Source: CAIKBL01 sp050247235 (lineage in GTDB: Bacteria > Pseudomonadota > Gammaproteobacteria > Ga0077536). Taken from it: 64,000 nucleotides of DNA. The notes beneath the pieces were generated by a model, which had not been told where the DNA came from, ran no database searches, and saw only the letters and a program-made list of their open reading frames with translations. The stretch is from positions 49,433-113,432 of the forward strand of contig JBFWUN010000007.1 of NCBI GenBank assembly GCA_050247235.1, given 5' to 3'. Shown in pieces: positions 12,437 through 22,037 of the stretch; the first letter of the stretch is position 1, and every line of letters begins with the position of its first letter. A program made the translations under genes and the position numbers.

Positions 12437-13783
12437 GTGACAAATCAAAGGGTGTTTGTCACGGGCTTGGGCGCGGTATCGGCATTTGGCGTGGGTGCGG
12501 GAGTGCTATGGGAGGCTTGTAAATTGGGAGAGGCCAGAATCGAGCCGATTCCGCTCGCATGGGACCACTACTATCGACCAGTTAGCCGTGTCTGGTCCCC
12601 ACTCCCTCAACTGGATTTTCGCGCTCTCGGATTCTCGAAATCGGATCTGCTCACGACCAGCATGCCGTCTCTCATAGGGATCTGCGCGTCCCAAGAAGCA
12701 TTGACGGACGCGCAACTTTTCCCCCGCTCGCCCGATCGGCCCAAGTTGCCCGCGAAGCGAACTGGGATTTTCCTCGGAACCGGTCTCGGCGGGGCTCGTG
12801 CACCCTTCGACAACTACAGGGCACATCTCCTTGGCGGTCTCGCACCGCAGCTGAAAGCTCTCCTCGCTCAGCACCCCTCGGATGAATTGCTGCGTGAACA
12901 TCTGAGCGCCCTCGAGCGGCATCCACGCGTAAGTCCACTCGTTATTCCTCAGTCCATGCCGAACGCAGCTGCTGCTTCAATCAGCATTCGTTTTGGTATC
13001 CAGGGTCCTGTTGAGACAATGTGCCATGCTTGCGCGGCAGGTACGATGGCAATCGGACGCGCGTTCAAGGCGATACAGCGTGGAGACTTAGATGTGGCGA
13101 TCGCGGGAGGCGTGGAGCACCTGAGCGATGGTGCAGGTGGGGTTTTCATGGGATTCGATCGGCTACAGACATTGGCGAGACCTCGGGGATCGGAGATTGG
13201 CTCGGAGAACCGTCCGTTCGACGTTGAACGCACCGGCTTTCTATTCAGCGAAGGAGGTGCTGCGATCGTCGTGCTCGAATCTGAGTCGTTTGCTCGCCAA
13301 AGAACTACCCGCCCGCTAGCGGAGCTGCGAGGTTTTGCGACAAGTTCCGATGCACAGTCCATGTTGGCCATTTCAGAGGAGAACAACGCCATCGACGAAA
13401 TGCTGGAGGAAGTGCTCCTGGACGCTAACCTTTCCTCCAAGGATATCGGCTACATCAATGCACACGGAACCTCAACTGAACTCAACGATCGCATTGAGAG
13501 CCGAATAATCGAAAAGCACTTCGCCCATGGTCCCGCAGTCAACAGCACGAAATCGATCCTGGGACACACTATCGGCGCCAGCGGGGCCTTGGAAGCAATC
13601 GTGACCACCAAGAGTCTCATGGAGCAACGAGTGCACCGAAGTCGGAATCTTGAGCGCCCAATCGCGCCCCTCAACTTTTGTCTTGAAACAATGGAAGTCA
13701 ATTTCGAGTTCGCACTATCGCAAAGCTTCGGATTCGGAGGGCACAACGCGGCGCTCATATTCGCGCGCGTGGACCCCCCATAG
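12437..13783 (+). CDS. beta-ketoacyl-ACP synthase (KAS II/FabF-like) of the DSF locus
   Basis: A 448-residue condensing enzyme extending acyl chains with malonyl-ACP. The active-site cysteine is C199 in MCHACAAG, and the two histidine motifs are NAHGTSTELND and KSILGHTIGASGA, giving a complete Cys-His-His triad. It starts with GTG, 15 bases after the ACP gene. At 448 residues it is somewhat longer than FabF (about 413), with extra sequence around residues 105-160, and resembles ketosynthases of secondary or aryl-polyene-type clusters as much as housekeeping FabF. Next to RpfF and an ACP it looks like a dedicated acyl-chain supplier for signal synthesis. Confidence 0.88.
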   Translation: MTNQRVFVTGLGAVSAFGVGAGVLWEACKLGEARIEPIPLAWDHYYRPVSRVWSPLPQLDFRALGFSKSDLLTTSMPSLIGICASQEALTDAQLFPRSPDRPKLPAKRTGIFLGTGLGGARAPFDNYRAHLLGGLAPQLKALLAQHPSDELLREHLSALERHPRVSPLVIPQSMPNAAAASISIRFGIQGPVETMCHACAAGTMAIGRAFKAIQRGDLDVAIAGGVEHLSDGAGGVFMGFDRLQTLARPRGSEIGSENRPFDVERTGFLFSEGGAAIVVLESESFARQRTTRPLAELRGFATSSDAQSMLAISEENNAIDEMLEEVLLDANLSSKDIGYINAHGTSTELNDRIESRIIEKHFAHGPAVNSTKSILGHTIGASGALEAIVTTKSLMEQRVHRSRNLERPIAPLNFCLETMEVNFEFALSQSFGFGGHNAALIFARVDPP

Positions 13784-13839
13784 GGTTTCGTGCATCCAAT
13801 CTATGTCTCCACACGAACAGGCCGCCCGGTAGACCTTGG

Positions 13840-16404
13840 ATGAGCATACCCTCGCCATCAACCGACACCGCGCTTGGATCCGGGCTACCAAATCTGCAAG
13901 CGGCCGAGGGTAAGGCGAGTCCGTCGCGAGTCTCGAACGACGCGGTCAGGTCAATCGATGCCAGTTCCGCTTCGCTTGGAGAACTCGCGCAGGCGAAGAT
14001 TCGATTTGGAATCAATATTGCGTTTATTCTCCTCGGGCTGATCGCATATCGCCACGATCCATCCATAGGACTGGCCTGGGTCTGGACGACGTTCAGCGTT
14101 TGCGCTGTGTTCGCAACATCGCTCTACCTCTGGGCGCGGCTGCTCGGAACTACACTTCGTCATCCCGCGTGGCGCATTGGGCAACGAATCGCCAGCATCG
14201 TTGCAGACAATATCGCCATCACATGGCTCATCTATTTTGGTGGCCAGGCATTGGCGGGCGCCTATGGTGTTTATCTATGGATCACAATCGGGTACGGAAT
14301 GCGGTTCGGGTTGCTTTATCTGTATGGCAATCTCGCGGCGTCGCTCGTTTGCTACGTGTTCGTCACCCAGATGACACCCTTCTGGAAGAACAATCCGTCG
14401 TTAAGCATCGGTCTCGGTATTGCACTTCTCGTCGTTCCCCTCTACGCAGCGTTTCTGATCCGTCGACTTCATACGGCCGTTGCTGACGCCCGTAGGGCAT
14501 ACGCCGCGAAAAGCGATTTCGTTGCCAAGATGAGTCATGAGCTTCGCACTCCGTTACACGGCATTATTTCGGTTGCTGACCTACTCGGGCGTACACAAGC
14601 GACATCGCAGCAAAAGGAAATGTTCCGAATAATTTCCGTTTCCTCCAATACGTTATTGGATCTCATCAATCGAATCCTGGATATCAGCAAATTCGAGGAC
14701 GGAACATTTGCGATCCAACGAGAGCGGATGAACGTGTATTCGGTCTTGAACGATTCACTTGCAATACTTTGGCCCCAGGCCCGTGCCAAGGGTTTGTCTC
14801 TTCAGTTCTTCGTTGACGCGGATATCCACCCGGACGTCATCGGCTCGCCTCGACAGCTGCAGGAAGTACTCATCAATCTGTGCGGAAACGCAGTCAAGTT
14901 TACCGAGACAGGATTGGTTCGTCTCCGACTGGAAGCGCGTTCTACGGACGCGTCGCATGTCGGAGTACGATTCGAAATCGTAGACACGGGTCCTGGATTG
15001 ACGCACGAACAGCTAAAGAGTGTGTTCAGTCCGTTCTACCAAGCGGACAACAGCGTGACGCGCAAACACGGAGGGACCGGGCTTGGAACTGCCATTGCCA
15101 GGGAACTGGTCCGCCTGATGGGGGGAGAGATCACCGTAGAATCAGAGCCGGGTGCCGGCGCGACGTTCCGCATCGACCTGACATTCGAACGTGCGACATC
15201 CGTCACTGAATCGACCACGGCGGCTCCCATTGATGTTGCGCTGGTCGCCGGGACTGCACTCACGCGCACAATATCCGGATGTCTTGACACGATGGAGGCC
15301 ACGGTCCTTCCAATTCCACTGGGGAATCTTCACACCGGACCCCAGTTACTGTTCCCTCCGGGGCTTGTGCTCGTCGAACTGACCGAAGAGGCCCAGCCCG
15401 CACACCGAATCCGACATCAGTTGATCCCGGGTCACGACGAGATCCTGGTCCCTCTCTGCGCAATCGGCCCCACGCACTTGAAGGAGAAGGCGGTCGAGCT
15501 GGGCTACAGCAGTTTCCTCGATTCGCCCCGAGCTTCAGTGATGCTGCCGCGCATTATCGATATGGCCCAGGCGCTCAGGCGTGACTATACGACAGATGTA
15601 ATCGTCAATCAGAACCCACGTCAATTCAGGATACTGGTCGCAGAGGACAATCTGACCAACCAGACAATCGCGCGTATGGCGCTCAACGAAGGGGGCTTCG
15701 CGTTCAAGATCGTTGCGAACGGAGAAGAAGCGCTCATCGCGCTGACCGAAGAAGATTTCGACGTCGCACTACTCGATATGCACATGCCTGTTATGGACGG
15801 CATGGAAGTCGCCCGGCTTTACAACTTCGCGGTTCCCGATGCGGCCGCACGCGTTCCGCTCATCATGGTCACTGCGGACAGCCGACCCGAAGTTGTCGCA
15901 GACGCCGATTTCGCCGGCATTACGCGCTTCCTGACCAAGCCGCTGAAACCCTCCGCGATGATAGACGCGATCAACCAGGTAATCGCCGAGGGCGAGGCTA
16001 GCGATAGTGTGCCGACTTCGCGACCCCAAGCGGGCGCATCGCAAGAATCCGAGATGATAGCCGACCTCGTGGATGGAGGTATCGTGGAGGAGCTCCTCGG
16101 GTTCATGGATCCCGAGGATCGCGAGACGTTTTTCGGCGAATTCGTCGAGGATGCATTTCGATATGCTGAGTCATTGACGCAGACAGACTCGGTATTGGAG
16201 CTCGACCGCATTCGCAACGAGATGCATGCGCTCTCGGGCGCTGCACGTACCGTAGGGGCACGTCGATTGGCCGCCATGGCGCGTCGAATCGAGTACCTGC
16301 CGGACCAGCAAATCGTTGACGCAGCCGTGCAGTTGCAGACGGATCTTACGCAGCTCGTCGAGGAGTCCGCCCGCGAGCTTCAGCGAATGGCCGGGTTGGA
16401 CTGA
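13840..16404 (+). CDS. rpfC: RpfC-like hybrid sensor histidine kinase
   Basis: An 854-residue membrane hybrid kinase. A 50-residue cytoplasmic tail is followed by about five or six membrane helices (residues ~52-215), a HisKA domain with H233 (KMSHELRTPLHG), an HATPase domain (LCGNAVKF, DTGPGL, HGGTGLGTAI), a degenerate middle segment, a receiver with phospho-acceptor D646 (LLDMHMPVMDG), and a C-terminal HPt domain with H796 (NEMHALSGAARTVGA). This architecture and the membrane input without a periplasmic domain match RpfC, the DSF receptor that also binds RpfF. No HD-GYP regulator rpfG follows; cysK does. The next phosphorelay partner must be elsewhere. Confidence 0.85.
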   Translation: MSIPSPSTDTALGSGLPNLQAAEGKASPSRVSNDAVRSIDASSASLGELAQAKIRFGINIAFILLGLIAYRHDPSIGLAWVWTTFSVCAVFATSLYLWARLLGTTLRHPAWRIGQRIASIVADNIAITWLIYFGGQALAGAYGVYLWITIGYGMRFGLLYLYGNLAASLVCYVFVTQMTPFWKNNPSLSIGLGIALLVVPLYAAFLIRRLHTAVADARRAYAAKSDFVAKMSHELRTPLHGIISVADLLGRTQATSQQKEMFRIISVSSNTLLDLINRILDISKFEDGTFAIQRERMNVYSVLNDSLAILWPQARAKGLSLQFFVDADIHPDVIGSPRQLQEVLINLCGNAVKFTETGLVRLRLEARSTDASHVGVRFEIVDTGPGLTHEQLKSVFSPFYQADNSVTRKHGGTGLGTAIARELVRLMGGEITVESEPGAGATFRIDLTFERATSVTESTTAAPIDVALVAGTALTRTISGCLDTMEATVLPIPLGNLHTGPQLLFPPGLVLVELTEEAQPAHRIRHQLIPGHDEILVPLCAIGPTHLKEKAVELGYSSFLDSPRASVMLPRIIDMAQALRRDYTTDVIVNQNPRQFRILVAEDNLTNQTIARMALNEGGFAFKIVANGEEALIALTEEDFDVALLDMHMPVMDGMEVARLYNFAVPDAAARVPLIMVTADSRPEVVADADFAGITRFLTKPLKPSAMIDAINQVIAEGEASDSVPTSRPQAGASQESEMIADLVDGGIVEELLGFMDPEDRETFFGEFVEDAFRYAESLTQTDSVLELDRIRNEMHALSGAARTVGARRLAAMARRIEYLPDQQIVDAAVQLQTDLTQLVEESARELQRMAGLD

Positions 16405-16481
16405 CGTCGGGACACTCCTGTATCGACGTTCTGAATCGCGCAATGACAACCGGCCACGAAATTGCCGGCGGGCAGTTATTG

Positions 16482-16496
16482 ATGATTCCGAATCAT
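16482..16496. promoter_or_regulatory. palindrome upstream of cysK
   Basis: ATGATT-CCG-AATCAT is a perfect inverted repeat about 85 bases before the cysK ATG, within the 176-base gap after rpfC. It may be an operator; no partner is known. Confidence 0.3.
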
Positions 16497-16580
16497 TGGC
16501 AGAGAGCCATGCGGACGCTCGACGGTTACCCCAGGCCAACGGCAAACACCTGATCGGTTAACATCATCCGGGAGAACGAC

Positions 16581-17579
16581 ATGCTCATTCGAGACGGCCT
16601 GATCGAGACGATTGGAAACACGCCGCTGATCAAGCTCCACCGCGCGTCGGCGGCGACCGGCTGTAACATCCTGGGAAAGGCCGAGTTCCTGAATCCGGGC
16701 GGTTCCGTAAAGGATCGCGCTGCTCTTTCGATTATCAGGGACGCGGAAGTAAGAGGCATTCTTCGGCCTGGTGGACTTGTCGTGGAAGGCACCGCGGGCA
16801 ACACTGGCATCGGGCTTGCCCTGGTCGGAAACGCGTGCGGATACCGGACGCTTATCGTCATCCCGAACACGCAGAGCCAGGAAAAGAAGGACATGCTGCG
16901 CCTCTGCGGCGCGGAACTTCTTGAAGTGCCACCAGCGCCGTTCAAGGATCCAGCCAACTACGTGCACGTATCGGAAAGAGTCGCTCGCGAGCGCGCTGAA
17001 ACTGAGCCCGACGGCGTACTGTGGGCCAATCAATGGGAGAATTTGGCGAATCGCGAAGCACACGTTCGTTCCACGGGACCGGAAATCTGGCAACAGACAG
17101 GCGGAAGGGTAGACGCATTCATCTGCGCCGTGGGGACTGGAGGTTCGCTGGGGGGGATTTCCGCGTACTTGAAGCAGATGAATCCTGCGATCGTCACCGC
17201 GGTTGCCGACCCACCCGGTGCCGCCATGTACAGTTATTTCTCCACGGGTGAATTGAAAGCAGAGGGCAGCTCGATCACAGAGGGGATCGGCCTCGGAAGA
17301 ATCACGAAGAACATCGAGGCGGCCCCGGTCGACCGGGCGTATCGGATTCCGGATGAGGAGACGCTGCGGATCGTATTTGATCTTCTGCGCCACGAGGGTC
17401 TGTGTGTTGGTGGCTCCGCCGGTGTCAACGTGGCGGGTGCCATCCGTCTCGCCAGAGACCTCGGCCCCGGACACACCATCGTGACCCTGCTGTGCGACAG
17501 CGGTACACGCTACCAGTCCAAGCTGTTCAACCCTGAATTCCTGCGCGCTCGAAACCTGCCGACTCCCGACTGGCTATAG
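16581..17579 (+). CDS. cysK: cysteine synthase A (O-acetylserine sulfhydrylase)
   Basis: A 332-residue PLP enzyme joining O-acetylserine and sulfide to give cysteine. The PLP lysine is K44 in NPGGSVKDRAA, the substrate loop is EGTAGNTGIGLAL, and the phosphate-binding glycine loop is GTGGSLGG. All are intact. It is slightly longer than E. coli CysK and resembles the CysK-like subtype common in Xanthomonas and Pseudomonas relatives. It stands alone, with an AGAACGAC ribosome site and no operon partner on the same strand. Confidence 0.93.
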   Translation: MLIRDGLIETIGNTPLIKLHRASAATGCNILGKAEFLNPGGSVKDRAALSIIRDAEVRGILRPGGLVVEGTAGNTGIGLALVGNACGYRTLIVIPNTQSQEKKDMLRLCGAELLEVPPAPFKDPANYVHVSERVARERAETEPDGVLWANQWENLANREAHVRSTGPEIWQQTGGRVDAFICAVGTGGSLGGISAYLKQMNPAIVTAVADPPGAAMYSYFSTGELKAEGSSITEGIGLGRITKNIEAAPVDRAYRIPDEETLRIVFDLLRHEGLCVGGSAGVNVAGAIRLARDLGPGHTIVTLLCDSGTRYQSKLFNPEFLRARNLPTPDWL

Positions 17580-17768
17580 ATCGCTTCCCCGCGCGATCGC
17601 GGACCGGCGTGTACGCGGCGCGCAATACACGTCGACTGCTGTCGCGCGCGAGCGGTGTCTCTCCCAATCGAGATGCAACGGTCGTGCGCCGCGAATGATG
17701 TACAGATGGCGCCTCGTGATCGGGGCATCGCGCGAGGCACATTGGCACGCATGGCCGATGGAACATGG

Positions 17769-18680
17769 TCACCCGATCACGTTTACCCGGTAGCCGCCGC
17801 GAGGGTAATGCACGGCGACTTCGCCCACGCGCGGATCCTCGCGTATCAAGCTGATCACGTCCGGAGTGAGCTGCACCAGTCGTCCGGTGGTTGATTCGTG
17901 TCCGTAGTCGTCAGCCGTGATCTCGACGATTCGCCCTGCTTCCAGTCGTGGATCGGGAACACATCCCCGGTGTACATCGTTCGGCGCGGCATCCCTGGCT
18001 ATGTCAAGTGCGTCCGACGCCGACATGTCTGTACAGGCATCGTCGTCGAACGATTCAATGCGCGCGAACCAGTTCGCCAGTGCCTGTCGAACGCGCACCC
18101 CTTCGAACAACATCGGGTTGTTCTTCGTAAACCAGATGCAGTGATAGCAGGCCGCATCGGCGAGTGTGAATGTGTCACCGAGCAGATAGGGGGACGACCT
18201 CAGCTGGTCGTCCAGGCGGTCGAAGGAATGAAGAGCCTGCGCATGCGCGTGCGGCGCCACAGCTTCGAGTGATGACTGGCTGAATCCTGCGGACATCGCT
18301 GCCCGGTCCGCGAGAAACTCCGGCGGCAGCGCCGGCAGGAGTTCGACGACGACCGGCGGCACGACCTGCATGAAGAGACGATGATCCGCCCAGTCCTCGA
18401 TGAGCGCGGCGCGCCCGCGCAAGTCCGGTGGAAGGCAGGCTGGCTGCGGGAAGAGCCGCTCGATGACCCGCCCGATGAGCGCAGTATCGCAGTAAACGTC
18501 CGCCCCGATTTGCATGACCGGAATCCGCCTGTATCCCCCGGTCAGGGGCGTGAGATCCGGTTTCGGCGCCATCAGTGGCTGTTGAACCCCGTGCCAGCGC
18601 AGGCCTTTGAAGGCGAACACGCGCCGAATCTTCTCCGAGAACGGTGACAGGTCGTAATGATGGAAAAGAATATCGGTCAT
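17769..18680 (-). CDS. glutathione S-transferase family protein
   Basis: A 303-residue protein. The N-terminal ~80 residues are a thioredoxin-fold GST domain (HHYDLSPFSEKIRRVFAFKG, then the cis-proline stretch RIPVMQIG and the glutathione-anchoring CDTALIGRVIE). A helical C-terminal domain follows, and then an added ~75-residue tail (from about 225) unlike a standard GST. ATG at 18680 gives the typical MTDILFHHYD start; an upstream GTG would add 12 unconserved residues. The usual catalytic Ser/Cys position reads SPFS. It is on the same strand as the serine hydrolase upstream, 16 bases apart, so the two are probably co-transcribed. Substrate unknown. Confidence 0.8.
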   Translation of the reverse strand: MTDILFHHYDLSPFSEKIRRVFAFKGLRWHGVQQPLMAPKPDLTPLTGGYRRIPVMQIGADVYCDTALIGRVIERLFPQPACLPPDLRGRAALIEDWADHRLFMQVVPPVVVELLPALPPEFLADRAAMSAGFSQSSLEAVAPHAHAQALHSFDRLDDQLRSSPYLLGDTFTLADAACYHCIWFTKNNPMLFEGVRVRQALANWFARIESFDDDACTDMSASDALDIARDAAPNDVHRGCVPDPRLEAGRIVEITADDYGHESTTGRLVQLTPDVISLIREDPRVGEVAVHYPRGGYRVNVIG

Positions 18681-18696
18681 GGCGCGGATTCCGTCG

Positions 18697-19935
18697 TCAA
18701 TGCGTCCAGGCACCACCCAGGTTCGTCCGGTAGCCCAGGGATTGGTACGCGGCGTCGATCAATGACTGGCCCCGCTCATTGAGAAGTACGCCGGTACCCA
18801 TCCGGTTCATCGAGTAACCAAAGCTCATCCGGCATTCGGGATCGGCGAAACCGATCGACCCACCCGCGCCCACGTGTCCGAACGCGTTCTCGGTCAACAG
18901 CAGCGATGAGTTGACGACGTTCGGCAGGCGACGGTTGTCGGTCGTCTTCATGAAGCCAGAAGCGAAGCGCGCGGGAATCATCAACGTCGCATCGTCGTTC
19001 GTTGCCGCGGACACGCGGCTCATGCGGGTCAGGGTCTCGCCACCGACGAAATACACACCGTTGAGGCTGCCACCGTTCGCGAACGGCGCATACAGACCAG
19101 CGAGCGCGCGCGCATTGGCCATGCCGTTCGCGGAACCCACTTCCGCTGCACGACAGGCGCGCGTGTTCGGCTCGAACGTGGCGAAATCGCGCATGAACAG
19201 CGCGGTCGGCGTATCAGTCGTACCGAGCGCGGTACGAATGAACCTTGTCTCGAGCCAGGCCTGATCGGGCTCGGCCAGGATCATCGGTGCAACCCGATCC
19301 TCCATCGACTCGGGTAACCCGATCCAGAAATCCAGGCCAAGAGGTTCAGCCAATTCCTGCGCAAAAAAGGTTCCCAGGCGTTGCCGCGCCGTGCGATGTA
19401 CCAACTCGCCCACCGTCCACGCCATCGTGATCCCGTGATAGCCCTGGCGGGTGCCCGGAACCCAGAAAGCGGGCTCTGCCGCGACACGCCGGACCATGCC
19501 GGCGTAATCCCAGAACTCTCCCGGCAGGACGGGATCGCGCACATGCGGTACGCCCACGGTGTGATCGAGTGTCATCGAAACGCGGGCATCTTCCTTGCCG
19601 TGTGCTCCGAACTCCGGCCAGTAGCGCGTGATCGGGGCATCGAGGTCAAGCAGGCCACGGTCCACCAGCAGGTGGGCACAAAGGGCCATTGCGCCTTTTG
19701 TCGACGAAAACACCATGCAGAGGGTGTCGCGCGTCCACGGAGCGCCGTCACGTGAGGTGCGACCACCCCAAAGGTCGACCACAGTACGGCCCTCTAGCGT
19801 GAGGGCACAGCTGGCGCCGACTTCGTCGCGCGCCTCGAAATTGCGTACAAACGCCTCCAGTACGCCCTCGAACCGATCATCACAGCAGCCTTCGATTCGG
19901 CCTCGCGAGGTTTCCAGGGAAATCGGCTTCGTCAC
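18697..19935 (-). CDS. serine beta-lactamase-like hydrolase (EstB/class C fold)
   Basis: A 412-residue protein of the beta-lactamase/penicillin-binding esterase family. The nucleophile motif SxxK is S77-S-T-K80 in VFSSTKGA. The second motif is Y-H-G in RQGYHGITMAW rather than the YxN of true beta-lactamases. This, together with the length and lack of an export signal, suggests a cytoplasmic esterase or lactonase. Start is GTG at 19933-19935. Its partner is the GST gene directly downstream. It is not evidence of antibiotic resistance. Confidence 0.82.
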   Translation of the reverse strand: MTKPISLETSRGRIEGCCDDRFEGVLEAFVRNFEARDEVGASCALTLEGRTVVDLWGGRTSRDGAPWTRDTLCMVFSSTKGAMALCAHLLVDRGLLDLDAPITRYWPEFGAHGKEDARVSMTLDHTVGVPHVRDPVLPGEFWDYAGMVRRVAAEPAFWVPGTRQGYHGITMAWTVGELVHRTARQRLGTFFAQELAEPLGLDFWIGLPESMEDRVAPMILAEPDQAWLETRFIRTALGTTDTPTALFMRDFATFEPNTRACRAAEVGSANGMANARALAGLYAPFANGGSLNGVYFVGGETLTRMSRVSAATNDDATLMIPARFASGFMKTTDNRRLPNVVNSSLLLTENAFGHVGAGGSIGFADPECRMSFGYSMNRMGTGVLLNERGQSLIDAAYQSLGYRTNLGGAWTH

Positions 19936-20041
19936 AAACGCGCTCCTGGCACAGCATGTGCGAGGTGGTTGGTCCCGTTAGCGAGGGATTCAGCAGGCCG
20001 TCTGGCCGGTCGCCTGTTCAGGCCCTGCGGTGCACTAGGTC

Positions 20042-20332
20042 TCAGGTCGGTTCCTCCAGCAGCACGAACGTCGGTTCGATGGCCTGGTCCCGGATCGGGA
20101 TAAGCGCCTGGTACGCGGCGGAGTTGTACCAGTTTTTCGCGGCCTGCACGTCCGGGAACTTGACGATCAGAGTCGTGTCGGCCTGGTGCTGACCGGCGAG
20201 CACCGCGGCCACCTTGCCGCGTGCGACCGGCGCGCCGCCGAAGGTCGCCAAGGTCGGACCGGCGGCGGCGGCGTATTCCTGGAGCTTGGCGGGGTCTTTG
20301 ATCTTGGCGTGCGCGACAAGGTAAGCGGCCAT
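20042..20332 (-). CDS. DUF1330 domain protein
   Basis: A 96-residue ferredoxin-like alpha-beta-barrel protein of the DUF1330 family (MAAYLVAHAKIKDPAKLQEY, VARGKVAAVL and KFPDVQAAKNWYNSAAYQ). The function of the family is unknown. An open frame extends 70 codons upstream, but that part has no family similarity, so ATG at 20332 with a GGGAGAC ribosome site is chosen. The protein starts 106 bases downstream of the serine hydrolase start on the same strand and is divergent from the autotransporter. Confidence 0.85.
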   Translation of the reverse strand: MAAYLVAHAKIKDPAKLQEYAAAAGPTLATFGGAPVARGKVAAVLAGQHQADTTLIVKFPDVQAAKNWYNSAAYQALIPIRDQAIEPTFVLLEEPT

Positions 20333-20608
20333 GCGTAATGTCTCCCGGGGGAAGGTTGCGGATTGTCCCTGCGGCGCGGCAGGCGCCGGGAGCCACAGTC
20401 TGACAGACTCCTCGGCGGATCCGTAAGGTGTCAGCGTCCGACGCGATGACGCGACCCGGCATTCACCCCATCTCGCGCCGGGCAGCGACACATCAATATC
20501 TTTGAAATTTGAGAGTTCGTGTGCAAAATTAACGTGATGCATTAATTGAATATCGACTCACTCGGACCCGGACCGCCGCGGCGCGTCCCGGGGAAACAGG
20601 GGGGACCC

Positions 20609-22033
20609 ATGGCCACCGACTTTTCCAGTTCAATTCGTATGCTCGGCGTCCTGTGCGTCGTCACCATGTTCACCCCCGCGTTTGCGACCGAGGACATTCT
20701 CGCGATTCCCGGGCTCATCGACATCGCAACGGACGAGGATGAAGGGTTCGAAAGCCCCATCGAGGGCCTGCTGCAGAATCGCTCCCTGTCCAATCCGCAG
20801 CGCGTGATGGGCGGGCTGATCGAGGAGGTCTGTCCGGGCGGGCTCTCGCGCGGCGTGATCGGCAGCTCCGCGGCTGGCCGTGACCTCGCTGACCGCTGTA
20901 CCGATGTGGTGGTCCAGGCATTGGAAGGAGGCAGCGTGTCTGCCGTGCTGCAGAACATGGCTGCCGAAGAAGTGAACGTCGTCGGTTCCAGCGAAGTCGA
21001 TGCTTCGGCCGGCCAGATGGACGCCATCTCCCAGCGGCTCGGTACGTTGCGCGCCGGGGGATCGCGCGTCGCGCTTGCGGCGCCAGGGTTCGACAGCCGC
21101 AGCCTTGCGGCGGGCGACGGCGATCGCTGGTTGAACGGAGGCGGTGCCGGCGACGGGGCAGGCGCGTCACGTGGCTTCTTCATCAGCGGCAACTACGCCG
21201 CCAACGATCGTGACGGCACTGTCAACGAGTCGGGTTTCGAATCGGATACCTACGGGGTTACGAGCGGCGTCGATTTCCAGGTGACCCCGCGCCTGCTGCT
21301 CGGAGCAGCGTTCACTTACTCGACGATCGATGCCGACATCTCCGGCAACGCCGGCACCATGGAAACCGACAGCTACGGGGGCTTCGGTTACGGTACGCTG
21401 ACACTCGGGACCTCCGGCTACCTGGATGCGATGATCGGGTATACCCGGAACGAGCACGAGCAGTCCCGCAACCTTGCCTATACCGCCGCAGGTGTCCGCG
21501 TGGACCAGTCGGCCTTGTCCGAACTGGACAGTCGCGAAATCGCCGGGAGCCTCAAGCTCGGATACGACCATGCGGCAGGCAACTGGGTGCTGGGACCGTA
21601 CGCACGACTCGATATCGCCGACGTGGAGATCGACGGGTACTCGGAGCAGATGTCCAATCCCAACGGCATCGGTTCCGGCCTGGCGCTGCAGATCGATGAG
21701 CAGTCGTTCACCTCGATCACCAGCGCGTTCGGTCTCACGGCGGGGTACCTGTCGGCACAGTCCTGGGGCACCTGGTATCCGCAGATCATCGCGGAGTACG
21801 TGCACGAGTTCGACAACGATGCCGAGAACGTCACCGGCCGCTTCGTCAATGCGCCGACGGTGAGTTTCGCAATGCCGATGGACGATCCGGATCGCGATTT
21901 CGCGCATGTGGGCGTGTCCTCCACGTTCGCATTGAACAGCGGTGTATCGATGTTCGCGTCCTACCAGGCGCTCGTCGGGTACGAAGATCTCGACACGCAC
22001 GTTGTGGAGTTCGGCGTGCGCGTCCCGTTCTGA
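20609..22033 (+). CDS. autotransporter beta-barrel domain protein
   Basis: A 474-residue exported protein. The signal peptide ends near TMFTPAFA (about residue 28). A short 160-residue passenger follows with two cysteines (EEVCPGG and DRCTDVV), then a ~270-residue C-terminal barrel with alternating aromatic strands (GFFISGNYAANDRDG, YGVTSGVDFQ, FGYGTLTLG) and a terminal phenylalanine (FGVRVPF), as outer membrane beta-barrels require. The short passenger makes it resemble stand-alone autotransporter-domain proteins. It is followed four bases later by a FecR-domain gene, probably an operon. The 276-base region upstream has an AT-rich patch near 20505-20550 that suits a promoter. Confidence 0.82.
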   Translation: MATDFSSSIRMLGVLCVVTMFTPAFATEDILAIPGLIDIATDEDEGFESPIEGLLQNRSLSNPQRVMGGLIEEVCPGGLSRGVIGSSAAGRDLADRCTDVVVQALEGGSVSAVLQNMAAEEVNVVGSSEVDASAGQMDAISQRLGTLRAGGSRVALAAPGFDSRSLAAGDGDRWLNGGGAGDGAGASRGFFISGNYAANDRDGTVNESGFESDTYGVTSGVDFQVTPRLLLGAAFTYSTIDADISGNAGTMETDSYGGFGYGTLTLGTSGYLDAMIGYTRNEHEQSRNLAYTAAGVRVDQSALSELDSREIAGSLKLGYDHAAGNWVLGPYARLDIADVEIDGYSEQMSNPNGIGSGLALQIDEQSFTSITSAFGLTAGYLSAQSWGTWYPQIIAEYVHEFDNDAENVTGRFVNAPTVSFAMPMDDPDRDFAHVGVSSTFALNSGVSMFASYQALVGYEDLDTHVVEFGVRVPF

Positions 22034-22037
22034 TCCG

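Noticed and set aside
12506..12922. Minus-strand frame opposite the ketosynthase
   Set aside because: No family resemblance; the plus-strand ketosynthase with its full catalytic triad explains the region.
18697..19935. Antibiotic-resistance beta-lactamase
   Set aside because: SxxK is present, but the second motif is Y-H-G, there is no signal peptide, and the length fits esterase-type relatives.
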